64,000 nucleotides of DNA from Gemmatimonadaceae bacterium (GTDB taxonomy: Bacteria; Gemmatimonadota; Gemmatimonadetes; Gemmatimonadales; Gemmatimonadaceae): NCBI GenBank assembly GCA_019637445.1, contig JAHBVS010000001.1:841586-905585 (forward strand), in the 5' to 3' direction. Positions 1 to 7,868 of the stretch are shown piece after piece. Made by a program: the position numbers and the translations under genes. A model generated the notes under the pieces. It was not told the origin of the DNA. It searched no databases and was given only the letters and a program-made list of their open reading frames with translations. Every line of letters begins with the position of its first letter. The first letter of the stretch is position 1.

Positions 1-1
1 G

Positions 2-2458
2 CGGGCGGACTGGGTGCAGCGAGGGCCGCGAGAGGTGCCGCTGGTGGGGCGGGCGGATCTGATGCGACGTCTTACCGGGCTGGTGGAGGCTGCGTGGCGT
101 GGGGAGGGTGGTGCGGTGATGCTGGTGGGTGCGCCGGGGATTGGGAAGACGCGGTTGGCGATGGAGGCGAGGGCGTATGCGGAGCTGAAGGGGATGCGGA
201 CGGTGGTGATAAGGGCGGAGGCGGGGATGGGGGAAGTGCCGCTGGCCGTACCACTTGCGATCGGAAGGGAGCTCCTTGCGACGGACGAAGTAAACGGGTC
301 GAGTCCCGCGACACTTGGACTGCTTCGTCGAATTGCTCGGACGACCGACGTCATGACGTTTATGGACTCAGACGACGTCCGCCCGTCATCTGACCAGTAC
401 GTTGCGGCGCTGTCGGATGCGCTCGTGGCATGCCAAAGCGCTCGCAGATACTTCGTTCTCGTCGAGGATGCGCATTGGATTGACGAGGACTCGCGGGAGG
501 TGCTTGCCGTCCTCGCCTCGCGTCTAGTGCAGAAGCGAATCTGCTTCGTGCTTACGAGCCGAAGCGCACACACCGAAGATGGGTCGCGACCCCATCCGGC
601 TTGGTCAACAGTTAGAGTTCCTCCCCTGGACCTAGAGAGCTCATCGCAGCTTGCTCAGCGCACAGCGCACGCGCATTCGTCAGCGCTTAGCACCGAGACG
701 GCAGGAGATATTGCCTCAGTCGGCGGCGGCAACCCTCTTTTCGTTCGCGAGCTTAGCCTGCAGGCGACGCGGCGGGAACCGAGCGTTGCGTTGCCCACAA
801 CTCTCGAGAGCGTCATTGGAGACCGCCTGAGTCGCCTCAGGCCTGCGCCGCTTGCTCTGCTGAGAACAGTCCTGCTGCTCGGGAGCGAGGCGACTGCGGC
901 TCGCGTTCGCGAGGTATCAAGCACTCCCGCGCCTGACTTCGGCAGCGCGATCGAGGCGCTCGAGGACGACGGAATCGTTACTGCCCACTCGGATGGCGTG
1001 CTGTCACTTCACGAGTGCTGGCGAAGGACATTAGCCGCCTCGCTCTCTCCAGCGACTGCTAGTGCGCTCTCGCTGCGCTGCGCCGACGCTTTGCTTGCCG
1101 AGGGTGAGAGCTCGCTGTCTGCGTCTGGACTTTGGAAGGCTTCCGACTTGTACAGAAGCGCGGGCATGTCCGCGAAGGCCCAGCTTCTCTGTGAAGCGGC
1201 GGCACGTCGCTACTATGACGCGGGTCTCATCGGCCAGAGCATCGACGTCTTTCGACGGGCAGTGGACATCTCACCGAACTCCGCGGCCGAGCCACGTGTT
1301 CGCATTGGGCTCGCGAGAGCACTACTCGCGGCAGGGAGACCGAAGGACTCGATCCAATCACTCAATCCGATACGAGCATCGGGGGCTCACGGCTTCGAGG
1401 ACACAAGAGAGACCGCGGCGAGCGCGCTCGCCCTTGAGACCGAGGCAAGTGCTAAGCTCTGCATGGAGCACAGCCGACTCCTTGCTGGAATGCTCGAGTC
1501 AGCTTCAGACAGGTCGATGTCGACAGAATTTCGGCTCGCTCTGTGTATGTCAGTCGCACGGCTAGCGGCGAATGCTCACGAGCATGCGATTGAGCGCAAG
1601 AACGCCGCTCTTGTCGACTCCCTGCGCTCCGAACTGCCGCGTAACCTGAGCGGACTGCTCGCGGCAATGATTTTCAGAACTGAGCATGGCCCAAGTGACG
1701 AGCTCTTTGAACTACATGCCACTGTCGAGACCGGCTTGTTCGGAGCCGTCGGCACAACCTCGTGGTGCGCGAGTCAAAGAATACTGGCCCACTCGCTGCG
1801 CCTTCACGGCTTCTGCGATCGAGCACTGTCGGCGGCGGCCCGAGCTCACTCAAGGGCGTCCCAAGCGGCGCTCCCCGATGACGCAGCGATTGCCGCCGAG
1901 CTCTGCGCGAACATTGCGCTCGACTACTGCAACCTTGAAGCGGCGCGCCAGTGGATCAACTCCGCCGAGCAAGATTCGCTTCGCCCCGACTACAGGCAAC
2001 GCAGCATAGCGCTGCGGCATCTCGACGACCGAATCCGAATCGACTCTGGAGACGTCCATCTCGACGAGTCATCGGCGCGCGAGCGTCTCGACGAGGTAAG
2101 GACCGACCCAGTTATCATCAGTCGAGTAACGCGACTCGCATCGTTGGCGATGCACGGCGCCATGGCAAGAATAGAGTCGATAGCGGTCGACTCCGCGACA
2201 GGTGCGGCCTCGGATGTTACCGGCCTGCTTGGACACTCCGCAGCAGACTACCCCATCGAGCTCCTTGCACGGACTGCAAAGCTACTACCCGGGCTTGTGG
2301 GAATCGCGGGTCTCAGCGAACGGCACGTCAGGGAAAGAGATCTGCGATTCATGCGCCCCCTGCCGCCATTCTATGCGGAGCTTCATGAGGCGCGACGGAT
2401 CCTAGCGAGACGAGGCGACAGCCAAGAACTCACCAGTAGTGCCTTCGATCGGCAATAG
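2..2458 (+). CDS. AAA/STAND-type ATPase regulator, 5' end outside window
   Basis: Large ATP-binding protein of the kind fused to transcriptional activators or signalling domains. Walker A is visible (GAPGIGKTR, about residue 39 counted from the GTG at 14) and Walker B is FVLVEDAHWID. The remaining roughly 500 residues are helical and TPR-like, with no recognisable DNA-binding domain at the C-terminus. The frame is open from base 2, so the gene probably starts upstream; a missing N-terminal effector or DNA-binding domain is likely but unseen. The first 77 codons from the GTG end in G in 61 cases, the next 77 in only 24, an abrupt change near base 244. The 3' end overlaps the convergent HD-GYP gene by 57 bp. 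Function beyond ATP-dependent signalling is not recognisable. Confidence 0.8.
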   Translation, partial: RADWVQRGPREVPLVGRADLMRRLTGLVEAAWRGEGGAVMLVGAPGIGKTRLAMEARAYAELKGMRTVVIRAEAGMGEVPLAVPLAIGRELLATDEVNGSSPATLGLLRRIARTTDVMTFMDSDDVRPSSDQYVAALSDALVACQSARRYFVLVEDAHWIDEDSREVLAVLASRLVQKRICFVLTSRSAHTEDGSRPHPAWSTVRVPPLDLESSSQLAQRTAHAHSSALSTETAGDIASVGGGNPLFVRELSLQATRREPSVALPTTLESVIGDRLSRLRPAPLALLRTVLLLGSEATAARVREVSSTPAPDFGSAIEALEDDGIVTAHSDGVLSLHECWRRTLAASLSPATASALSLRCADALLAEGESSLSASGLWKASDLYRSAGMSAKAQLLCEAAARRYYDAGLIGQSIDVFRRAVDISPNSAAEPRVRIGLARALLAAGRPKDSIQSLNPIRASGAHGFEDTRETAASALALETEASAKLCMEHSRLLAGMLESASDRSMSTEFRLALCMSVARLAANAHEHAIERKNAALVDSLRSELPRNLSGLLAAMIFRTEHGPSDELFELHATVETGLFGAVGTTSWCASQRILAHSLRLHGFCDRALSAAARAHSRASQAALPDDAAIAAELCANIALDYCNLEAARQWINSAEQDSLRPDYRQRSIALRHLDDRIRIDSGDVHLDESSARERLDEVRTDPVIISRVTRLASLAMHGAMARIESIAVDSATGAASDVTGLLGHSAADYPIELLARTAKLLPGLVGIAGLSERHVRERDLRFMRPLPPFYAELHEARRILARRGDSQELTSSAFDRQ

Positions 2459-3784
2459 CGGCGACAATCCGTGCACTGGGAACGCTATGGTCGCTGACTC
2501 AATTTCTCGCGTCAGCTCGCTCCACGCCGCCGGGGTCAACAAGCGCTCGCAAATTGCCGGGTCGAACTGCCGACCTCGCTCGCGATGGAGCTCCGACTTT
2601 ACGTCGTCGGGAGTGAGAGCAGCTCGGTATGGCCGGCTCGTTGTCATCGCATCGATCGTGTCTGCCAATGCAATGACGCGCGCTCCGAGAGGAATGTCCG
2701 CACCCTTCAGCGAGTGTGGATAGCCACGACCGTCCCACGACTCGTGGTGCGACTGCACGGCAGGAACAAGGTCGGCGAAGTGCGATACCCGTCCGACGAG
2801 CTCTGCGCTGCGCCCCGGGTGAGTCTTCATCACCTCGAACTCCTCGTCCGTCAGGCGACCAGGCTTCCTCAGAATCACCGCGAACTCTTCATGAATCTTC
2901 CCGACGTCGTGCAACAGAGCAGCAATCTCGGTTCTCTCCACAGCCTTTACGCCCATCCCGGCATGCTTCGCGATGACCCTGGCGTACCTGGCCACGCGTT
3001 GCGAATGACCAGACGTGTATGGATCTCGAGCCTCGATTGACGCCACCATCAACTGCAGCAGTTCCTCGTTCACCTTCTGCAACGCGAAGACCGTACGATA
3101 GAGCTGACGCATCCCGAGCATGGGCAGAGCGAGGATTGCGGACCAACCCGCACCTAGATTCGAATACGCAACCGCGAAGAATAGAATGAGCGGAAACGCG
3201 AGCGCGTCATAGAGCACCGAGCCACGCATGCTCCGCACCCAATGAGCCTTCGTGGGCGAGCCATCTGAGGCAGCGACAACGGTGCTTACCGCGAGCTTGT
3301 TGAGCGTGAAGTAGACCGCGACGAGCGCCAGGAAGGGGATCGCGCCCGGCGTATGGTTCAAAGCCGTCGAGCCTCCGAGCGCCAAGTAGGCACCGATTCC
3401 GAGCGCGACGGAGAAGATGTGCTGGGAAACGTTGAACACGAGCTTAACAAGCGGCCGCCGAAGGAAGAGCTCAGCGGCCAGCGTGCTAACCAGCACGCTC
3501 ACCAGCGCTGCAATGTTGGGCGCTACCAGTGCCGCGCTCAGGTATGGCAGAAACCCAATCGTGCCCAGAGTCGCCTGGGACGTTCGGTAGGCGAGTGCTG
3601 ACGCCAACACACCAAAGCCTGCGAAGAATGCGGCAGCGCGCCACTCGGCGATCGTGGGTTCGGGTCCCAACGCCAAGAAAGCCGCCAGAGCAACCAATGC
3701 TCCGACGGCGACCTTCTCGACAATGCTGCGTACCCGATGATCCATACTCAGTACTCCAATGACCGGAGGACCCCCCGTCCTCAT
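2402..3784 (-). CDS. Membrane-bound HD-GYP domain protein (predicted c-di-GMP phosphodiesterase)
   Basis: 460 residues. About five to six hydrophobic segments fill residues 25-235 and form an N-terminal membrane sensor. A cytoplasmic HD-GYP domain follows, with HSQRVARYA, LLHDVGKI and HHESWDGRGYP all present, so metal binding and c-di-GMP hydrolysis are expected. The start at 3784 has an AGGAAGG ribosome site nine bases upstream; an internal ATG at 3745 lacks one as good. It lies 21 nt after a 23-codon micro-ORF on the same strand, suggesting one transcript. Third-position base use is less GC-biased than in neighbours, hinting at transfer. The 3' end overlaps the convergent ATPase gene. Family assignment is firm; the sensed signal is unknown. 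Confidence 0.92.
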   Translation of the reverse strand: MRTGGPPVIGVLSMDHRVRSIVEKVAVGALVALAAFLALGPEPTIAEWRAAAFFAGFGVLASALAYRTSQATLGTIGFLPYLSAALVAPNIAALVSVLVSTLAAELFLRRPLVKLVFNVSQHIFSVALGIGAYLALGGSTALNHTPGAIPFLALVAVYFTLNKLAVSTVVAASDGSPTKAHWVRSMRGSVLYDALAFPLILFFAVAYSNLGAGWSAILALPMLGMRQLYRTVFALQKVNEELLQLMVASIEARDPYTSGHSQRVARYARVIAKHAGMGVKAVERTEIAALLHDVGKIHEEFAVILRKPGRLTDEEFEVMKTHPGRSAELVGRVSHFADLVPAVQSHHESWDGRGYPHSLKGADIPLGARVIALADTIDAMTTSRPYRAALTPDDVKSELHRERGRQFDPAICERLLTPAAWSELTREIESATIAFPVHGLSPLLPIEGTTGEFLAVASSR

Positions 3785-3805
3785 ACTGCAACACCTTCCT
3801 GCTAA

Positions 3806-3877
3806 TCAGCCCCAGTTGGCCGAATCACCCATCACAAGCGCGCAAAGCGCCACGATTACAGACGAGACATACGACAT
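3806..3877 (-). CDS. 23-residue hydrophobic micro-ORF upstream of HD-GYP gene
   Basis: An ATG at 3877 opens 23 codons ending in TGA at 3806. Residues 1-16 read MSYVSSVIVALCALVM and form a hydrophobic segment; the last seven, GDSANWG, are polar with a terminal Trp-Gly. The ribosome site GGAGGTGA at about 3886-3893 matches the anti-SD perfectly over eight bases, which is among the strongest seen in this window. Only 21 nt separate its stop from the HD-GYP start. There is no basic N-terminal patch, so it is not a classic signal peptide. It could be a secreted or membrane-embedded signalling peptide, a small regulator of the HD-GYP sensor, or a translation-coupling leader. Translation is well supported; function is unknown. 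Confidence 0.6.
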   Translation of the reverse strand: MSYVSSVIVALCALVMGDSANWG

Positions 3878-3903
3878 CGAGACTCACCTCCCGGCGACGA
3901 AAT

Positions 3904-3922
3904 CGCCCAGCAGTGCTGGGCG
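3904..3922. promoter_or_regulatory. 19-bp perfect palindrome, candidate operator
   Basis: The 9-bp arms CGCCCAGCA and TGCTGGGCG flank a single central G. It lies 27 bp before the micro-ORF start. On the minus strand it directly follows a possible -10 box (TAGGAT, 3925-3930), so it would sit over the transcription start. The one-base loop argues for a dimeric repressor or activator site rather than a terminator. The rest of 3923-4045 shows no convincing gene. Confidence 0.45.
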
Positions 3923-4045
3923 TCATCCTACGGTCGGCTCCGCTCGTGCGCCCCTAATGGACGCTACCGCTCATTTCCTCTCCGCTAAGAGAGAACGGGG
4001 GATACCTCTTTTGTTCCTCGGTTTAGTCTGGTCCTGCAACTCCTC

Positions 4046-4915
4046 CTAACGCGCCGGCGACCGACGATCCTCCACCACGGGAGCACCGCCCACCGCCTTC
4101 GACGTCACCCATCGGTTCGTCGCGTCCAACACGGCCAATACCGCCGCCGTCTCGGCGCTCTCCTTCACTTCACAGCTGCCAGTGAGGAGCTGCGACTCAC
4201 GTCCGTCGCGCGCCACCACCCCGGCAAACACAAACTCACGGTCAAAGGCCGTGATCGTCTTCACACCCTCGAGCGAGAACACGCCGGCCATCGCACCCGC
4301 CGTCGCCAGGGCCGTCAGGGCCGCCCGCGCCGCCACATCCACGCGGCTGCGGTCGCTCTGCATCCCCTCCTCCGCCTCGCCCACATACTGCTCGGCGCCA
4401 ACCCGCAACGTCACCCGACAGGTCACCCCGCGCGCCCGCGATCCCCGGACCTCCACGTCCTCGAAGTAGATCGCCCGCGCGTGCGCCTTCACCGCTGCCG
4501 TCGTCGCCGCATCAATCACCTGCGTTTCCGTCGGGGTCGGACGACGTGCCGTCGCCGCCACCGAGATCTTCCGATGGTCCACCCGCAACCCGAGCTGCGC
4601 CATCAACGCGCTCTCGATGTTGCGCACCACAGACTTCGCCGGCGTATCACCCGCCACCAACACGTGGATCGCGTCGATGCTCCCCGTCTGGTTCGCCGTG
4701 ATCCGCACCGACACGACATCCTGCAACGAGGCAATCAGCTCTTCCGCACGCTGCAACGGCAGAACGCTCCCCGCGATCGGAGAGAGGGGAGTGTTCGACT
4801 GTGGCTGCTGACCAGACACGGCAACTCGCGTGGTACGAGGTGGGACCCCAGGACTCACTGGTTCTCCGTGCGGATGCCGGCAGCAGCCCCGCGCGGCAAC
4901 CCGCCTGTGATTCAA
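4046..4915 (-). CDS. Conserved protein of unknown function, two alpha/beta domains
   Basis: Up to 289 residues, but the first 30 (Arg/Pro/Cys-rich) look untranslated; a GTG beginning VSGQQPQ at about residue 33 is a plausible start. Residues 55-120 form a compact domain with a region reading SVRITANQTGSIDAIHVLV and then VVRNIESALMAQLGL and VDHRKISVA. I recognise this as a recurring uncharacterised pattern in Gram-positive and Gemmatimonadota-like proteins. Residues 130-275 form a second domain with several beta-strands and an Ala-rich helix. No catalytic motif or membrane segment is seen. It lies 53 bp after the sigma-54 activator gene on the same strand and may be co-transcribed. Confidence 0.75.
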   Translation of the reverse strand: MNHRRVAARGCCRHPHGEPVSPGVPPRTTRVAVSGQQPQSNTPLSPIAGSVLPLQRAEELIASLQDVVSVRITANQTGSIDAIHVLVAGDTPAKSVVRNIESALMAQLGLRVDHRKISVAATARRPTPTETQVIDAATTAAVKAHARAIYFEDVEVRGSRARGVTCRVTLRVGAEQYVGEAEEGMQSDRSRVDVAARAALTALATAGAMAGVFSLEGVKTITAFDREFVFAGVVARDGRESQLLTGSCEVKESAETAAVLAVLDATNRWVTSKAVGGAPVVEDRRSPAR

Positions 4916-4968
4916 GATGTCGATAAACGATTCAGTTAGGAAGGGAGTGACCTAGGCAAAGGCCGAAA

Positions 4969-6498
4969 TCAGTCCTCTAACTGTTCAGGAACTTGATACT
5001 CTTTGAGCTTCCGATAGAGGGTTCGCTCCCCTATCGCGAGAATCTCTGCCGCTTTACGACGATTGCCACGCGTTTCACGCAACGCCGCCACAATCGCCGC
5101 CCGCTCGATCTCCGCCATCGTCATCCCCGGCGTGATCGTCACGGTATTCGGCGGCGGAGGCGCTGGCGGCTCCAGCGCGCCGGCCCCAATCGACCCGCCA
5201 GAGCCCGGAAACCCGCTGACCTCACGGTCAGAACGCTCGTCCACCCGACGGCGCAGCTCCTCAAGCTGCAGCTTCATCTCCACCAGGCTCCGGACGATGA
5301 ACTCCAGCTCCCGACCCTCGGCGCGGCTCTCCTCACGCACGATCGGCCCGATCGGCACGGGCAACAGGCGGTCGGCCCCGCCCTCTCGAATGGCACTGGG
5401 GATGTCGGCCAGCCCGATCTCACGACCGGTCGCCAGCACGACCATGCTCTCGATCAGGTTCCGGAGCTCGCGGACGTTGCCCGGCCAGGAGTAGTTCACC
5501 AGCGCCTGCATCGCCTCGGCCGATATTCCGTGGAACTCACGCGAATGCTGCTCGGCGAACTCCTGCACGAAACGCCGCACCAGCAGCGGGATGTCGCTGC
5601 GCCGCTCGCGCAGCGGCGGCAGGTAGATGCGCAGGACGTTGAGTCTATAGTAGAGGTCTGAGCGGAAGGACCCGCGCTGCACGGACTCGCGCAGCGGACG
5701 GTTGGTCGCCGCCACCACGCGCACGTCCACCGGGATGGACTGCGTGCCGCCCACGCGCGTGACCTCACGCTCTTCCAACACGCGCAACAGCTTGACCTGC
5801 GTGCTGGGCGGGATCTCGCCAATCTCGTCGAGGAACAGCGTGCCGCCGTCCGCCAACTCGAAACGTCCGATGCGACGCTCGGCGGCGCCGGTGAAGGAGC
5901 CCTTCTCGTGGCCGAACAGCTCGCTCTCGAGCAGCGTCTCCGGCAGCGCGCCCACGTTCACGGCAATGAACGGCTTGCTGCGCCGCGGCGAAAGCTTGTG
6001 AATGGCGCGCGCGACCAGCTCCTTGCCCGTGCCGCTCTCGCCCTCGATGAGCACCGTGCTCGACACCGGCGCCATCTGGCCAATAGCCACCAACACTTCG
6101 CGGACCGCCTCGCTCTCGCCATATAGCCCCGTCTCGCGCGCGACGCGCTGACGGTCGAGCAGTTCGTTCACACTCTGCCGCAGCGCCTCCGGGCTCACCG
6201 GCTTGTTGATGACCTCGGCGAAGCCAATCGCCTTGAGCTTCAGCTCCAGCTGGGGATCGCCGATGTCGGCCAGGCCGAGCACGGCGGCGCCGCCCCAGAG
6301 CTGGTCGCGTACGATGGCCAGAGTCTGCGGGTCCAGCAGGTTGCCGGTGAACACGATGACGTCCGGCCGCGCCTTGCGCACCTCGGATGGCAGGTCGTCC
6401 AACGGCGACACCACCGCGGTGCGCACGTCGTCGGCCTCGAGCAGCGCGTTGAGGCGTACCGCCGGCTCGACGTCGGCAAGCGTAATGAGAACGGTCAT
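4969..6498 (-). CDS. Sigma-54-dependent activator with pseudo-receiver N-terminus
   Basis: NtrC-type activator of 509 residues. Residues 1-115 resemble a receiver fold, but the acidic pocket is missing and the phospho-acceptor position is Thr in PDVIVFTG; the conserved Lys is kept (INKPVSPE). Control by phosphorylation is therefore unlikely. The central AAA+ domain has Walker A GESGTGKE, the sigma-54 loop as GSFTGA, Walker B and the R-finger region. A Pro-rich linker leads to a Fis-type helix-turn-helix (TRGNRRKAAEILAIGERTLY). The start at ATG 6498 is preceded by AAGGAG; a TTG at 6525 would add nine residues. It follows gcvT closely on the same strand. Confidence 0.92.
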   Translation of the reverse strand: MTVLITLADVEPAVRLNALLEADDVRTAVVSPLDDLPSEVRKARPDVIVFTGNLLDPQTLAIVRDQLWGGAAVLGLADIGDPQLELKLKAIGFAEVINKPVSPEALRQSVNELLDRQRVARETGLYGESEAVREVLVAIGQMAPVSSTVLIEGESGTGKELVARAIHKLSPRRSKPFIAVNVGALPETLLESELFGHEKGSFTGAAERRIGRFELADGGTLFLDEIGEIPPSTQVKLLRVLEEREVTRVGGTQSIPVDVRVVAATNRPLRESVQRGSFRSDLYYRLNVLRIYLPPLRERRSDIPLLVRRFVQEFAEQHSREFHGISAEAMQALVNYSWPGNVRELRNLIESMVVLATGREIGLADIPSAIREGGADRLLPVPIGPIVREESRAEGRELEFIVRSLVEMKLQLEELRRRVDERSDREVSGFPGSGGSIGAGALEPPAPPPPNTVTITPGMTMAEIERAAIVAALRETRGNRRKAAEILAIGERTLYRKLKEYQVPEQLED

Positions 6499-6533
6499 CG
6501 GGGATGCGTCTCCTTCGGGTGGCAACAGCCGCG

Positions 6534-7652
6534 CTAGCGCTTGACGGTGCCCTGCTTCCAGAACGGGAACGGCACGATGGTGCCGGTGATCCGCTTGCCG
6601 CGGATCTCCACCTCAAGTGTGTTGCCTTCCTTGGCGTGCGCGGTGGGCACGTAGGCCGTGCCGAGCCCGACGCCGACGCTGGGGCTCATGATGCCCGACA
6701 TCACGACACCGCTCGCCGCGCCATCGACGAACACCGGATAGCCGTGCCGCGGAATCGCCTTCTCGGTGAAGGTGAAGCCGACGAGCTTGCGCGGCACACC
6801 GGCCGCCTTCTGCGCCTCGAGTGCGCTGCGCCCGACGAAATCGCCCTTCTTCATCTTCACCAGCCAGCCGAGTCCGGCTTCGAGCGGCGTGACCGTGTCG
6901 TCGATGTCGTTGCCGTAGAGCGCCATGCCCATCTCGAGGCGCAGCGAGTCGCGGCAGCCGAGTCCGGTGGGCGTGATCTGCTTCGTCTCCATGAGCGCCT
7001 TCCAGAGCGCCGCGGAATCCTTCGCGTTGTGGTAGAGCTCGAAGCCGTCCTCGCCCGTGTAGCCGGTGCGCGAGAGCGTCATCGGGATGCCGGCGACGGT
7101 GGTCTCGACGAACCAGTAGTACTTGATGTCGGGCAGCGTGGCCGGCGTGAGCGCCTGCAGGATCGACTCGGCCTTGGGGCCCTGCACGGCGAGCAGGCCG
7201 ATATCGTCGCTCACGTCCTCGAGCGTCGCGTCGAACTTGGAGAGGTAGCGCGAGATGTGCGCGAAGTCCTTGTCCTTGTTCGAGCCGTTCACGACCATCA
7301 TCACGTGGTCGGCGTAGCGATACACGAGGCAGTCGTCGACAAACGTGCCCTGCTCGGTGAGGATGCCCGAGTAGTGGACCTGTCCGACGGCCAGCGCGGC
7401 GACGTCGTTGGAAGTCACGTAGGTGACGAAGTCGATGGCCTGCGCGCCGCGGATGATGAACTCACCCATATGGCTGACATCGAACACGCCGCAGCCCTTT
7501 CGCACGGCCTGGTGCTCGACGGTGATGCCGGTGGGATACTGGATCGGCATCTCAAAGCCGGCGAAGGGGACCATCTTGGCGCCGGCCGCCAGGTGGATGT
7601 CGTGGAAGGGGGTGCGCTTGAGCGTGGAGTCAGCCGCAGTCATCGCAGACAT
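6534..7652 (-). CDS. gcvT: Aminomethyltransferase (glycine cleavage system T protein)
   Basis: Transfers the aminomethyl group from lipoyl-H protein to tetrahydrofolate, releasing ammonia. Family landmarks run in order: HLAAGAKMVPFAGFEMPIQY, GVFDVSHMGE, the folate-binding region with DDCLVYRY and VVNGSN, SRTGYTGEDGFEL, GLGCRDSLRLEMGM and PLEAGLGWLVK. About 372 residues, usual for the family. The longest frame begins at 7709, but its first 19 residues are not family-like; ATG 7652 or ATG 7643 is preferred, neither with a strong ribosome site. No other glycine-cleavage genes are in view and no glycine riboswitch is apparent upstream. The AT-rich palindrome at 7738-7749 may be part of the promoter. 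Confidence 0.95.
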   Translation of the reverse strand: MSAMTAADSTLKRTPFHDIHLAAGAKMVPFAGFEMPIQYPTGITVEHQAVRKGCGVFDVSHMGEFIIRGAQAIDFVTYVTSNDVAALAVGQVHYSGILTEQGTFVDDCLVYRYADHVMMVVNGSNKDKDFAHISRYLSKFDATLEDVSDDIGLLAVQGPKAESILQALTPATLPDIKYYWFVETTVAGIPMTLSRTGYTGEDGFELYHNAKDSAALWKALMETKQITPTGLGCRDSLRLEMGMALYGNDIDDTVTPLEAGLGWLVKMKKGDFVGRSALEAQKAAGVPRKLVGFTFTEKAIPRHGYPVFVDGAASGVVMSGIMSPSVGVGLGTAYVPTAHAKEGNTLEVEIRGKRITGTIVPFPFWKQGTVKR

Positions 7653-7737
7653 TCTCGGTCTTGAGGGGAAGGAGTGCGTAGCAGGGAAAGATGCCGAAAC
7701 GGCAGGCACTTTACCACCCGCCCGCGCAATCGCTCCT

Positions 7738-7749
7738 TTCTATATAGAA
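7738..7749. promoter_or_regulatory. AT-rich 12-bp palindrome between divergent genes, possible -10 region
   Basis: The motif TTCTATATAGAA is a perfect palindrome in otherwise GC-rich DNA, between divergent gcvT and the GGDEF/EAL gene. It contains TATATA on both strands and could give -10 boxes in both directions. No clear -35 boxes are seen. Confidence 0.3.
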
Positions 7750-7868
7750 GGTCAAACAACGATGCGGCGTCGAGAAATCGAACGCCATTTTGCCCGTAAC
7801 GGACAGAGTCCTAACGCGTCCTTGGGGCGGACAGCTAGGGCTGGCACCGCGCGGCTCTCGGTGTCGGC

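Noticed and set aside
3971-4039. 22-codon TTG-started frame (minus) just after the 4046-4915 gene, next to GGAGGAG
   Set aside because: The ribosome-like site is only two bases from the TTG, too close to work, and the product is merely basic and unstructured.
7653-7868. Glycine riboswitch before gcvT
   Set aside because: Looked for its conserved core words and paired glycine-binding layout on the minus strand and did not find them.
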